Assembly (NCBI GenBank): GCA_947471745.1
Contig: CANJKZ010000398.1
Location: 836,501 to 900,500 of the forward strand
Direction: 5' to 3'
From: Closterium sp. Naga37s-1
Lineage: Eukaryota > Streptophyta > Zygnematophyceae > Desmidiales > Closteriaceae
DNA: 64,000 nucleotides
The notes below the pieces were generated by a model, which worked only from the letters and a program-made list of their open reading frames with translations, searched no databases and was not told where the DNA came from. The position numbers and the translations under genes were made by a program. Positions 36,131 to 46,855 of this stretch are shown here, piece after piece (the first letter of the stretch is position 1; every line of letters begins with the position of its first letter).

Positions 36131-39100
36131 AGGTTTCAGAGCAGGTCCTAGCCTAGGACCGTTTTTTAGGGCCCACCGAGTAGCGCTACCCCACCCATCG
36201 CGCCGCCGTGATCGCGTCGCCCTGCCCTGCCCTGCCCTGCGTCGCGCTGCCTGCGCACGCCCTGCCCTGCCCGCGCGCCGCCCGCTGCAGCGCGCTCTTC
36301 TTTGCTTTGCCCGCGCGCCGCCCGCTGCAGCGCGCCCTGCTTGCCCGCGCACCGCCGCGCCGCCTCGCCCGCGCGCCCTGCTTGCCCGCGCGCCGGCCGC
36401 CGCCGCGCCGCCGCGCCCGTGCGCCCTGCGCTGCCTGCGCGCCGCCTGCCGCCGCGCGCCCTGCCCTGCCCGCGCGCCGCGCCGCCGCGCGCCCTGCCCT
36501 GCCCGCGCGCCGCACCGCCGCGCCGTCATGCCCTGCCCGCGCGCCGCGCCGCCGTACGCCCTGCCCTGCTGCGCGCCGCTCGCTGCTGCGCCGCCCTCTC
36601 CTGCTGACCGCGCGCCGCTCGCCGCTGCGTCGCCCTGCTGGCGGCGGAGGGAGTGGAGGCGGCAGTGCTGGCGGCGGTGGGAGTGGAGGCGGCGGCAGTG
36701 GTGGCAGCCGTGGTGGTACCAGTCATAGGGGAGGCTTTGGCGGTCCCGTATGTCATTCGCACAGGTGACCGCTCTGGTCAGACATGCGGGAAGTTTCACA
36801 CACAGGTGACCGCTCCCGTCTTGACGACGCCTTTCGCGCAGAGTTTCCCGACGCGACTGAGCTCCCTCGCTGGGCGGATCTGCTTAGGCAGAATGTGGAT
36901 ATCTTTGCTCTTGATTATGACGCTATCCTTGCTGCCATGTATGCTTTGACTGTTAGTGCTGAGGGTGACTATTACCTGTGCATGCCGCCCGACCCAGGTA
37001 TAGAGACTCCTGCTCTAGGTGCTGGTGAGCCTGCTGCCCTAGGTGCTGGTGAGTCTGCTGCTCTAGGTGCTAGTGAGTCTGCTCCCTCTGGTAATGCGCC
37101 TGCTGAGGCCTTGCACACCTTCACGCTTGACTCAGGTGCTTCCCGCTGTTTCTTTCGCGACAGTACCGCACTCACACCGCCCCCTGCACATGTTTCTGTC
37201 TCTCTGGCTGACCCCTCTGGGGGCCCAGTCCTTGCACGTTCCTCCACTATTCTCCCGTGTCCGGCGGTTTGGTCTGGCTCACTGTCAAGTCTTCACCTCC
37301 CCTCGTTCTCTACGAACTTGGTGAGCAACGCCGTCCTTCAGGATGTATGGGTTGACAACTTTACTCCAGGAGGACAGCGTGTGGCGATCTGTACGTGCTC
37401 CCGGACTGGCCGGCACCTGGCCACGTTCACCCGTGCGCCTGGCTCGAGTCTGTACACACTGACTACTGTGTCTCCTCAGGTAGTTGCGTCTGCGTCTGCG
37501 TCAGGTCAGCTAGCGGCCCCCTGCTCGTGTCGCGCACTGTCGCACCGGACCCTCCTTTGGCACCACCGTCTTGGTCACCCCTCAGTGCAGCGCCTTCGTG
37601 GCATGCACTCTCGTCTCCTTGTCTCTGGTCTTCCCGAGTCTCTGCCTCCCCTCCCACCCTCGCCTGCCCCTCCCTGCCTTCCCTGTGTCGAGGGGCGGCA
37701 GCGCGTTGCTCCTCACTCCTCCTCGTTTCCCCCGACGACTGCTCCCCTGCAGACTCTCCACATGGACGTGTGGGGCCCAGCTCGCGTCCGTGGACAGGGC
37801 AGCGAGCGCTCCTTTTTGCTGGTTGTTGACGACTACTCGCGTTACACCACGGTCTTCCCCTTGCGCAGAAAGGGTGAGGTCCCTGATGTTTTGATCCCTT
37901 GGATCCGCGCTGTCCGTCTCCAGCTCCGCGAGCGGTTCCACACGGACCTTCCGGTCCTGCGTCTGCACTCTGACAGAGGTGGTGAGTTTTCCTCCGACCT
38001 CTTGCGGGACTTTTGTCGTGGGGAGGGCATTCTCCAGTCGTTCACGCTTCCGGCCTCTCCGCAGCAGAATGGGGTTGCTGAGCGCCGCATTGGCTTAGTC
38101 ATGGAGGTCGCTCGTACCTCCATGATCCATGCGGCTGGCCCCCATTTTCTGTGGCCGTTTGCGGTCCGGTACGCTGCGCAACAGCTCAACCTCTGGCCCC
38201 ATGTCTCCTTGCTGGAGACCTCGCCTACACTGCGTTGGACGGGGAAGGTTGGCGATGTGTCGGTGTTCCGGGTCTGGGGTTCTCGTGCCTTTGTCCGCGA
38301 TACGTCCGCGGACAAGCTCTCCGCCCGCGCCATTCCCTGCGTCTTCCTTGGTTTCCCCCCTGACGCGCCTGGCTGGCAGTTTTACCACCCCACCTCGCAC
38401 CGTGTCTTGCCCTCTCAGGACGTCACGTTCGACGAGTCGGTTCCCTTTTACCGTCTCTTCCCCTACCGCACTGCCCCTCTCCCCCCCCCCCCGCCGCTCT
38501 TCCTCGCACCAGGTCCTCCTCCGGTAGACCCCCTCCCCCCTCAGTGTCCTGCTCCCTCAGGTGTGTCTCAGGTAGACCCTGTCGAGCCTGTCGAGGTAGC
38601 GGTCGACTCTGGTGCTGCTTCTGGGGGTGGTGCTGCTGGGGGTGCTGAGCCGGAGCGTGCGGAGCCTGGGGGTGCTGAGCCTGAGCGTGCGGAGCCTAGG
38701 GGTGCTGAGCCTGAGCGTGCGGAGCCTGGGTGTGCTGAGCCTGAGGTTGCTGAGTCTGGGGGTGCTGAGCCTGGGGGTGCTGAGCCTGGGGGTGCTAAGC
38801 CTGCGGTTGCTGAGACTGGGGGTGCTGAGCCTGGGGGTGCGGAGTCTGCTGGAGGTCCTACAGGTGCCTCGTCATGGCGGGAGCCTCTCTCTCCACCGCA
38901 GCTGCGCGAGTGGTTTGCTAGGCGCTGGAGCCTTCGGAGCGGCGCTGCTGGAGCTGGGGGGCCTGTCGCTGGAGGCCTTGGAGCTGGAGGTACTGGAGCT
39001 GCTGGAGCTGGAGGTGCTGCCGGCGTTGGAGCTAGAGCTGCTGGAGTTGCTGGAGCCACTGGTCCCGGAGGTGCTCGTACTGGAGGTACTGGAGCTGTTG

Positions 39101-41886
39101 GTGCTGGTGGTGCTGCGGGCGTTGGAGCCGGAGGTGCTGGAGCTGCTGGTCCTGGAGGTGCTGGAGGTGCTAGAGTCGCTGGTCCCGGAGGTGCTCGTAC
39201 TGGAGGTACTGGAGCTGCTGGAGCTGGTGGTGCTGCAGGAGTTGGAGCCGGAGGTACTGGAGTTGCTGGAGCTGGAGGTGCTACTGGAGCTGGAGCTGTT
39301 GGAGGTGCTGGAGCTGGTGGTACTGCAGGCGTTGGAGCTGGAGATCCTGGAGCTGGGGGTGCTGGTGCTGTCGGTCCTGGCTCTGGAGGCACTGTGCGGC
39401 CGCGACCGTACTTCGTTCCACTGCTTCAGCAGGTTCTTGGTCTACCGCCTTCTACTGGCCTTACTCCTCCCTTACTGTGTCCACCGCCTGACTAGTCGCA
39501 GTCGTAGTTACAGCCAGCCTCCCCACTGCCTGCTCCTTCTCCTTACACTGGGCCGACAGGAGGTCTCGCGGAGCGTCGCGAGCCTGAGTCTCGTCCTGCG
39601 TCGCCTGTTCGCGCTGTTCGCACTTGTCATCGTGTTCCGCGTCCGCGTCCTCCTCCTGTCCCAGGCACGCACCAGATGGCACTTCGTCCTTCCTCTGTTC
39701 CACAGCGTGTCCCTCTGCCGTCTCCTCATGCGTCCTCTCTTCCTGACGTTGCTAACCCGCCGTCAGACCTTGCTCGTGCAGCCAGTCCTACTGTCACGCG
39801 TCTTCTTGCCACTGTTGTCACTGACCCTTCGTTTGAGTCCACTGCTGCGTCTGCCCTAGTTGCTGAGCTTGTTGACTTTGCTGCCGCATGTCGACTCGAC
39901 TACGCCGCTATTCTTGTTGCTGAGTCTGAGTCTGTCTGTCCTCCGTCCGTCGGGGGTGAGTGTACTCTTGGCACGGACGTCCTTGAGGACAGGCAGGAGG
40001 ACTTTGGGTGTTTTGCAGCTGCTTTACCTCATCTCGTGTCCATGCTGATTGCACCTGAGGGAGACCCGGATGCACCAGACATCTTGACCCCGCGCTCTTA
40101 CGCAGAGGCGATAGAGGGTCCCTACTCCTCTCAGTGGCAGACAGCCATGGACGCAGAGATGGCTTCCTGGAAGTCCACAGGCACCTACGTCGACGAGGTT
40201 CCCCCACCTGGGGCGAACATCGTCAGTGGCATGTGGATTTTCAGGGTGAAGCGGCCGCCGGGTTCTCCGCCTGTCTTCAAGGCGCGTTACGTTGCTCGAG
40301 GCTTCAGTCAACGACAGGGAGTTGACTTCTTCCAGACCTTCTCCCCTACCCCGAAGATGACCACTCTTCAGGTGCTGCTGCACGTTGCCGCACAGCGTGA
40401 CTACGAGCTTCACTCTCTTGACTTCAGCACAGCCTTCCTACAGGGCAGCATGCACGAGGAGATCTGGCTGTGCCGCCCACCTGGCTTCACTGGGTCGTTT
40501 CCTGCAGGTACCCAGTGGAGCCTCCGGCGGCCAGTCTACGGTCTCCGCCAGGCGCCTCGCGAGTGGCACGACACACTGAGGACGACGCTTGCGGCTCTTG
40601 GGTTTTCTCCTTCGACTGCTGACCCGTCGCTGTTTCTACGCACCGACACTTCTCTGCCGCCGTTCTACATCCTCGTGTACGTCGACGACTTGGTCTTTGC
40701 CACTGCTGACACTGCTGGACTGGCCCACGTGAAGTCGGAGCTGCAGAAGAGACACACGTGCACAGACCTGGGTGAGCTGCGCAGCTATCTTGGCTTGCAG
40801 ATCACCCGGGACAGAGCACGGCGCACCATTACCTTGACTCAGTCACACATGGTGCAGCAGGTCCTTCAGCGCTTCGGCTTTGAGTACTCCTCGCCACAGG
40901 CCACTCCTCTGCCTACCGGTCACTCGCTCTCAGCTCTGCCTTCGGATGAGTCCGTAGAGCCGAGTGGCCCGTATCCAGAGCTTGTGGGCTGCCTCATGTA
41001 CCTGATGAACTGCACTCGACCTGACCTTGCTTACCCTCTTAGCATCCTGGCTCGCTACGTTGCGCCTGGGAGACACCGACCAGAGCACTGGAAGGCCGCT
41101 AAGAGGGTGATGCGCTACTTGTGCAGTACGTCGGGCATGGGGCTCGAGCTTGGAGGTCGGGCTCGAGTTGTTCTCACTGGTCACGCAGACGCTTCTTGGG
41201 TTGACGACTTGGCTACGCAGCGGTCGTCACAGGGTTACACTTTCAGCCTTGGCTCCGGCTCTGTTTCTTGGCGGTCTACCCGCTCGTCTTCTGTTCTCAG
41301 TTCCGGTTTTGAGGCTGAGATATACGCAGGGGCCATGGCTGCACAGGATTTACGCTGGCTCACCTACCTGCTGACCGACTTGGGAGAGCCGCCTCGTTCT
41401 CCTCCAGTTCTGTACGTCGACAACAAGGCCATGATTGCCTTGTGTCAGGAGCACAGACTGGAGCACCGAACGAAGCACATCGCTCTGCGCTACTTCCTTG
41501 CTCGAGAGTTGCAGCAGCGTGGTCAGCTTCGTCTTGTTTACGTGGCCTCTCGGGCCAAGACTGCTGATATCTTCACCAAGGCACTTCAGCCTTGTGATCA
41601 TCAGCGTTTCTGTACTGTTCTAGGCCTTGTGCCTACTTGGCCTCACTTGCTCACTTCTTGACTTTTCTTGTACTGTGATCTATATACTTATACCTCCTTG
41701 CTTGCACTTGCTAGGTTGTGATCGCTGTACTGCTTGTTTTCTTTTATATAACTCTGCATGTAAACTGGCCTTGTGGCCATTTGTTTGTGCTCAGAATGCG
41801 TGGTGACTTCGTGATCCACCCTGAGCTTGCTTTGCTTTTCTTGACCGGTCTTGTGACCTCTTGTTCTCCCCCACTTTGCCTATCTG

Positions 41887-42016
41887 TGTCAAACTTATAT
41901 GCTGCTTATTGTGTAGGCTATAGTGGGGTAGCCCATATGGGGTACAACCCAATTAGGGTTTGCTACTTGTACCCATCTTGCTGCTAGTTCATTCATTCTC
42001 GTTCTTACTTCTTACA
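41887..42016 (+). repeat. Copia-3 3' LTR (130 bp)
   Basis: Ends cttcttaca, the one difference from the 5' copy. Followed by tcccc. Confidence 0.93.
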
Positions 42017-44894
42017 TCCCCACCCCCCTTCATTGGTGGCGCTTTCTTCTTCTGGGCTCATGCGCTGCACGCGAAGGTTCTGCATGCTTCGGCGATGCTC
42101 TTTTGGCGAAGCTCCTCTGCTTCGCGGCACGCCAACTCCTCTTCTTGAGCGATTGTGAGCTTCTTGGTGGGGTCTTGCCAGAGTGGGTAGACCTTCAGGA
42201 ACTCTTCCTTCGTGTAGGGGCGTGCCACTCCGCGCGCATTGAAGGTTCCGCGATGCCGTCCGCGTAAGATACCTTGGAGCTGTTCTGCTGGTGTGCCAGG
42301 GGGGGGATACTCTGGAGAGCCGAAGACGGTTTGCGTCACGACTTCGAGCTCCAGAGCAGACATCCCTTCCTCGGGCGGCGCGAATCGCTCTGTTTCGGCA
42401 ATTCCGGCAAGTCCGCATCCTGCGATGGCGCTGGTTGATGTTGTTGGCGTGTGGCAGTCTCTGCAGATGCCATCGGGGTCGGGTTTGTGCAGCGCGACTT
42501 TGCGCGGATGTGGGTGGTGCGGCACCCAGGGCCTCCTGTCGGGATGCTTCCATTCCAAGCGGTGAATGTGCTCGAAGCGGAGCGGAACGAGGATGTACAC
42601 GTTCGTTCCAAGAGGTCGATTAGCTTGTTCGTGTCGCCGCTGCAGTCGGGAACATCGAAGTCGAGGATGTACACGCCGTTAACGGAGTGCGCTCGTCCGA
42701 TCTGCTTGCGCAGCTTGTTTGGCACCGTGTAGTGTAGTAGGATGTCGCGAGTTTTGGGGTCGGTGCTGAGGTCGACCTCGCAGTCCATGAGTTGTGCCGC
42801 CGAGAGGAGGTTGAAAAGAAGATTCTGCATGATCAACACATCGTTCAGTGTGATGCGTCCTGCTCCCGTGCGCCTTGAGGACCACGATGCCTTGCGCGCA
42901 GACGATTGTTGTTCACCACGGTGATGTACATGACTCTGGGGGTGGCGATGGCGTTGGGTATGAAACGCTCGGAGCCCAGCATGTGCTGCCCACAGCAGCT
43001 ATCCAGGTACCACGTGTTGTAGCGCCTGTTGTCATCGCGCGCGAGCAGCGCCAATCGCAGCATGACGATGTGTGGAGTATCGTACTTCAAAATTTGCTCG
43101 CGCGAAATCCAGACGATGGGCGCCGCCCGTGAGTCAGGTACGTGCGGGGGGCTTTCAAGCATCGGGATTGAAAGATTCAAAATATGGTCGTCGTCGTCGT
43201 TAAAGTCGCGTCGGGAGGTAAACGGATTGTTATCCGTGAACGCCCCAATCGGATGGCGTGCTGGCTTGGGTGACGGCGTACGCATGCGGCGACGGCGAGA
43301 TCCTCTCGTATGTGTCATTGTCATATTACTGATGACATTACGGGCGGGCGCAGGTTGCGACGGCTGCTGTTGCTGGTGCTGAACAACGGGCGGGCACAGG
43401 TTGCGACGGCTGCTATTGCTGGTGCTGAACAACGGGCGGGCGCAGGTTGCGATGGCTGCTGTTGCTGGTGCTGAACCGTTGGGTTCAGGTTGCGCGGCTG
43501 GGGCGGATAGCCCTGGGCTTGACGCGTGTCGTGTCGTGCGTCTTGTCGGCCGGACCAGGTGCTCTGATTGGTCTGGTGGGGGTGAGAGCTGAATTTGCAT
43601 CTCTCTGCCGAGTGCCCAAAGTTTCTGCAAACTTTGCAGTAGAGGCGTCGCGGTCGTCGCTCTTCTGTTTAGTCGGCGTAGAAGGCGAGACGTTCCCGGT
43701 CTCGTCGCGGCGCTGGTCGCTGCTGATCAATATCCCTTTGTTCGACGAGAAGGGCGGCGCATAGGGCAGCTTCCGAGATAGCTCCCTGTTGCCGGAGGAG
43801 CGCCTTGCAGGGTCGCCATTCTGGGCCGAGTCCTGCGAGCACGATATTCACAAAAAAAAAATCCTTAGAAATCGAGCTCCCAAGTTTTGCGATTTGATCG
43901 CGTAAGCTCCGGCAACGGTTGATGTAGGCATTTGCCTTCTCCCCTGGTGCCATCTTGGTCTCCAGTAGCTGCTGGAGTAGGCGGCTTGATGACACCGAAT
44001 CTTTCGGTTGATACACACCATTCAAATGTCGCCAGGCTTCAAGGGCAGGAGCAGGGGAGGTTTTGTAGGAACGAATTCGCTGCTGCTCCGTCGGCGACAT
44101 GTTGCGGAGAAGCACTCCGTAAGCCATCAGTGATTCGCTGTAATATTGCGCCTTGGCGTCGTCGGTGTCGGTCGTGGGTCCCGCGTAACTCCCGTCAAAA
44201 CAGTGAATAATCTGCGCGTTTTGCAGCAGCAGCTCCAGCTCGAAGCTCCAAGTATAGTAATCTCTGCCGTCAAAGCAGGCACTTGTCTTCATTTTTTATA
44301 TGCCTTGATTGATCTGAGAGAATCGCTTCATCGCTGGGACGGGGAATCTTGGGTGTTGAGCCATTTGTGTTGAGGGAGAAGGTTTGCGGGGCGGTATCGT
44401 GGCCATTCGTGGCCGGTTGAGAGGGTTAAGAAGTTGTTCCCGCATCGCCATTCCGCAATGTTTGGAGCCCTTGCTCCAGGGTCGAAAGTCGCTAAAGAAG
44501 TTGTTCGAGTGTGACGGTACTGATCGCCGTTGTCTCCTTGTTTGTCGCAGCAGGGTTGGCTTGTGCTTCAGCGGTCAGATTTGTCTGGCCGCCGGATCCT
44601 CCTGCCATCCTTGCGCGAGAACGTGTGCCGGATGCCACTTTAGTTCGCCGAAGATCTCGGGGGTGACGATGCGAAGGATTCATGAGTCGCTCTCATACCA
44701 TGTTGCGATCAAAAAAGTTATCGTCCCTAGGATCTACTCAGGAAGGTTCGCGGAGAGTGTTGCAGTGGAAGATTGGCCTCAAGTCAGAGTGAATGTAAAA
44801 TCATTGAGATAATAAAAACATGCAATTACATTCGTATAAATAAGAGTACAAGGGGAATACCAAACGACCTAGCTATGTACTCTAAGGGATACAT

Positions 44895-45096
44895 ATATGT
44901 TGAAACTGTGTTTTATATAAACTGCCCTTCAGCATTAACAGTAGTGTAGTTTATTTCATTGTTGGTGGTGCACCATTGTTCTTGCCTATTTGTACTTGTC
45001 ACTCCATAGTGCAAGCCCTCCTTTGGCCAAACTATTCTCTCCATACTCACTCTTCCTAGCTAAACCCTAGGTGTGAGTTATGAGCCTACTTTGACA
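44895..45096. mobile_element. 202-bp insertion with 6-bp duplication atacat, unclassified
   Basis: Inside the 5' LTR of element B the sequence is interrupted. The bases atacat stand on both sides (44889-44894 and 45097-45102), and the LTR of element A runs through this point without a break. Near its ends the insert has tgttgaaactg and cctactttgaca, recalling TG...CA. A small solo LTR or a short non-autonomous element would fit; with no relatives visible I cannot decide. It is AT-rich, unlike the surrounding LTR. Confidence 0.7.
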
Positions 45097-45277
45097 ATAC
45101 ATTCCCACATTACAGCGAAATCCAATTGTGCGACTCCAGACGGTTACGAACAGTTCCCGGCAGAATCCTCGCCACTGCAGCTGCCCGATGCTGTCTGCTC
45201 CGACGGTCCAGATCCTTCGTAATCGTACGCGACCCTTCACGTCAATCCGCCTCTTCGTCTTCATACTCTCTACTGTC

Positions 45278-45814
45278 CAGGGCCCACGATATCAGGGCAA
45301 AACATCCTGATTACCCTGATTTCAGGATGGTGTTTTAAGTTTGCCCTGGAATTTCAGAATGACACTGAAATTTACCCTGTGACGTCAGGATGATTCATGT
45401 GTTTTGCCCTGAAATTTCAGAATGGCAGTGAAGTTTTGCGCTGAAGCGTTAGGGTGAATGTAGAGGGATGCCCTGATTCGTGGGAAGGGGAAGAAGGGGT
45501 GGAGTGGGGGAGAGGGGGAGAGGGGAGGAAGGAGGCTGGTGTGTGTGCTAGTTCTGTCCCCACCCCTCCCCCTCCAAGGTTTTTGCTCAGCCCATTCTAG
45601 TGAAACCACTGTAACAATGTGCTCCTCTCGTGCCTTCCCCTCCACTCTAGTGTCTTGTATTTTTTTGCCCTGAAACATCTAGATGAATTTGAGCTGGTGC
45701 CCTGAAATTTCAGGATGGCCAGGGAACTTTGCCCTGAAAAATCAGGGCATTTTGGAAAGTTTTCAAAGGTTGCCCTGAGAGCTCAGGGTGCCCTAAATCC
45801 TAACACAGGCCCTG
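45278..45814. mobile_element. Non-autonomous hAT element (537 bp)
   Basis: An 8-bp target duplication, ctactgtc, stands at 45270-45277 and 45815-45822, and the ends are inverted (cagggcc...ggccctg). Both are typical of hAT transposons. It interrupts the element B LTR at a point where element A is continuous. There is no transposase; a weak minus-strand frame is not convincing. The subterminal regions are full of short palindromes built on ccctgaaatttcagg, several within 200 bp of each end. These could be transposase-binding repeats. Confidence 0.85.
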
Positions 45815-45880
45815 CTACTGTCAGCTTCACTTGCTACTGCTAGGAGTGCAGAGCACTTTTCACAATTTACTATTCGTAAC

Positions 45881-46855
45881 ACGGCGCTCAGTTACGACTG
45901 CTATTGCTGTATACATTAGCCCTACCAATGTATGCTTCAATCACAATAATTATATATATATATACGGTATATATGCCACGTAACATTCAATTCTAAAACT
46001 CCAATATGGGTGGAGCAGGTAACCATGTCAAATACGACCATCGCGCAACGCAGATCGCGCTGTCGTCGACGATCTGATTGGCTCACTACTCTTCCCTGTC
46101 GTCACCCCCGTTTCTACCTCGCTTCCGCCCCACACCTTCACTCACCTGACCACCAACCCATTCACGCCACTCACCGAGTCTAGAATGGCATGCTTCTAGT
46201 TCCAAGATCTTTGAACTAGGATTCGCCCAGAAACACGGGCTTTTGTAGGAACACGTAGTAGATATCACTCCCACGCCCATGCCTCAAGCCTCTCCCTATC
46301 CGATCGCGCGCGTGCGGCGTCCGCAGGAAATATAGCGACATCCATCTCTCTCGTCGCACTGGTAGCTCTCGTCGCTCCCGTCGCTCCCGTCGCTCCCACT
46401 CCTCCCCTCGCTCCCGCTCCTCCCCTCGCTCCCGCTCCTCCCGTCGCTCCCGCTCCTCACGTCCCTCCCGTCTCTCGTCCCGTCGCTCCCGTCGCTCCCC
46501 TCCCTCCTCCCATCGCTTCCGTCCCTCCCGTCCCTCTCATTGCTTCCATCGGCTCCCGACCCTCTCCCGTCGTCTCCTCTCCCTCTTCCCGTCGCTCCCG
46601 TCCCTCCCGTCTCTCGTCCCGTCGCTCCCTCCCGTCGCTCTCGTCCCTCCTATCGCGTCTGTTCCTCCCGTCGCCAACGTCGCTCCCATCGCTCTCTTCC
46701 CTTCGGTCCCTCCCGTACCTGCGGTGTTTTAGAGAGCCGCGGCCGTCGCGGAAACCCCTGTTTCCCCAAGTCCACTTGGCGATCTCAGGCTTCGCAGACC
46801 GAACTAGCCATCAGCTTTTCTTCCGGCGGCCGTATCTCGAGAATCCCCGAGGAGC
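45881..46855. promoter_or_regulatory. Upstream region of the Fes1/SIL1-like gene
   Basis: Contains an AT dinucleotide run (about 45948-45965), then unremarkable DNA, then from about 46340 to 46700 a pyrimidine-rich tandem region of cgtcgctccc and cgctcctccc variants just before the start codon at 46856. The pyrimidine tract may belong to the 5' UTR or core promoter. No TATA box or defined operator could be fixed. Confidence 0.4.

Larger units (their letters stand above)
36001..42016 (+). mobile_element. Young Ty1/copia element Copia-3
   Basis: LTRs of 130 bp at 36001-36130 and 41887-42016 differ at one site. Target duplication tcccc. Primer-type sequence ggtttcagagcaggtcc follows the 5' LTR. 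Parts: GC-rich repetitive leader (36180-36640), late gag region with Gly-rich stretch, protease (FTLDSGASRCFF near 37110), pre-integrase and integrase (about 37550-38470, HSDRGGEF), a GGAEPE/GGAEPG linker, reverse transcriptase (about 40100-40880, YVDDLVFA) and RNase H (about 41180-41660). It is a close relative of Copia-1. Broken, with at least two breaks. The LTR similarity indicates recent insertion, into element B. Confidence 0.93.
34986..45880 (-). mobile_element. Old Ty1/copia element B, interrupted three times
   Basis: A relative of element A on the minus strand. The 5' LTR is 44701-45880, stretched by two insertions (net about 427 bp). The gag region is about 43670-44290, with a CCHC knuckle near 43620 and a protease-like region near 43000. 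After the Copia-3 insertion at 36001-42016, the pre-integrase zinc region and integrase (GVAERTNRTL, WPYAMHHAVR) continue at about 34990-35990. No 3' LTR was found. It is broken, with many breaks, and old: its LTR differs from that of element A at many sites. Continuity across Copia-3 is supported by the uninterrupted equivalent in element A near 18680. Confidence 0.82.

Noticed and set aside
45385-45678. 97-codon minus-strand frame inside the hAT element
   Set aside because: No transposase or BED/dimerisation motif; the element is too short to be autonomous.
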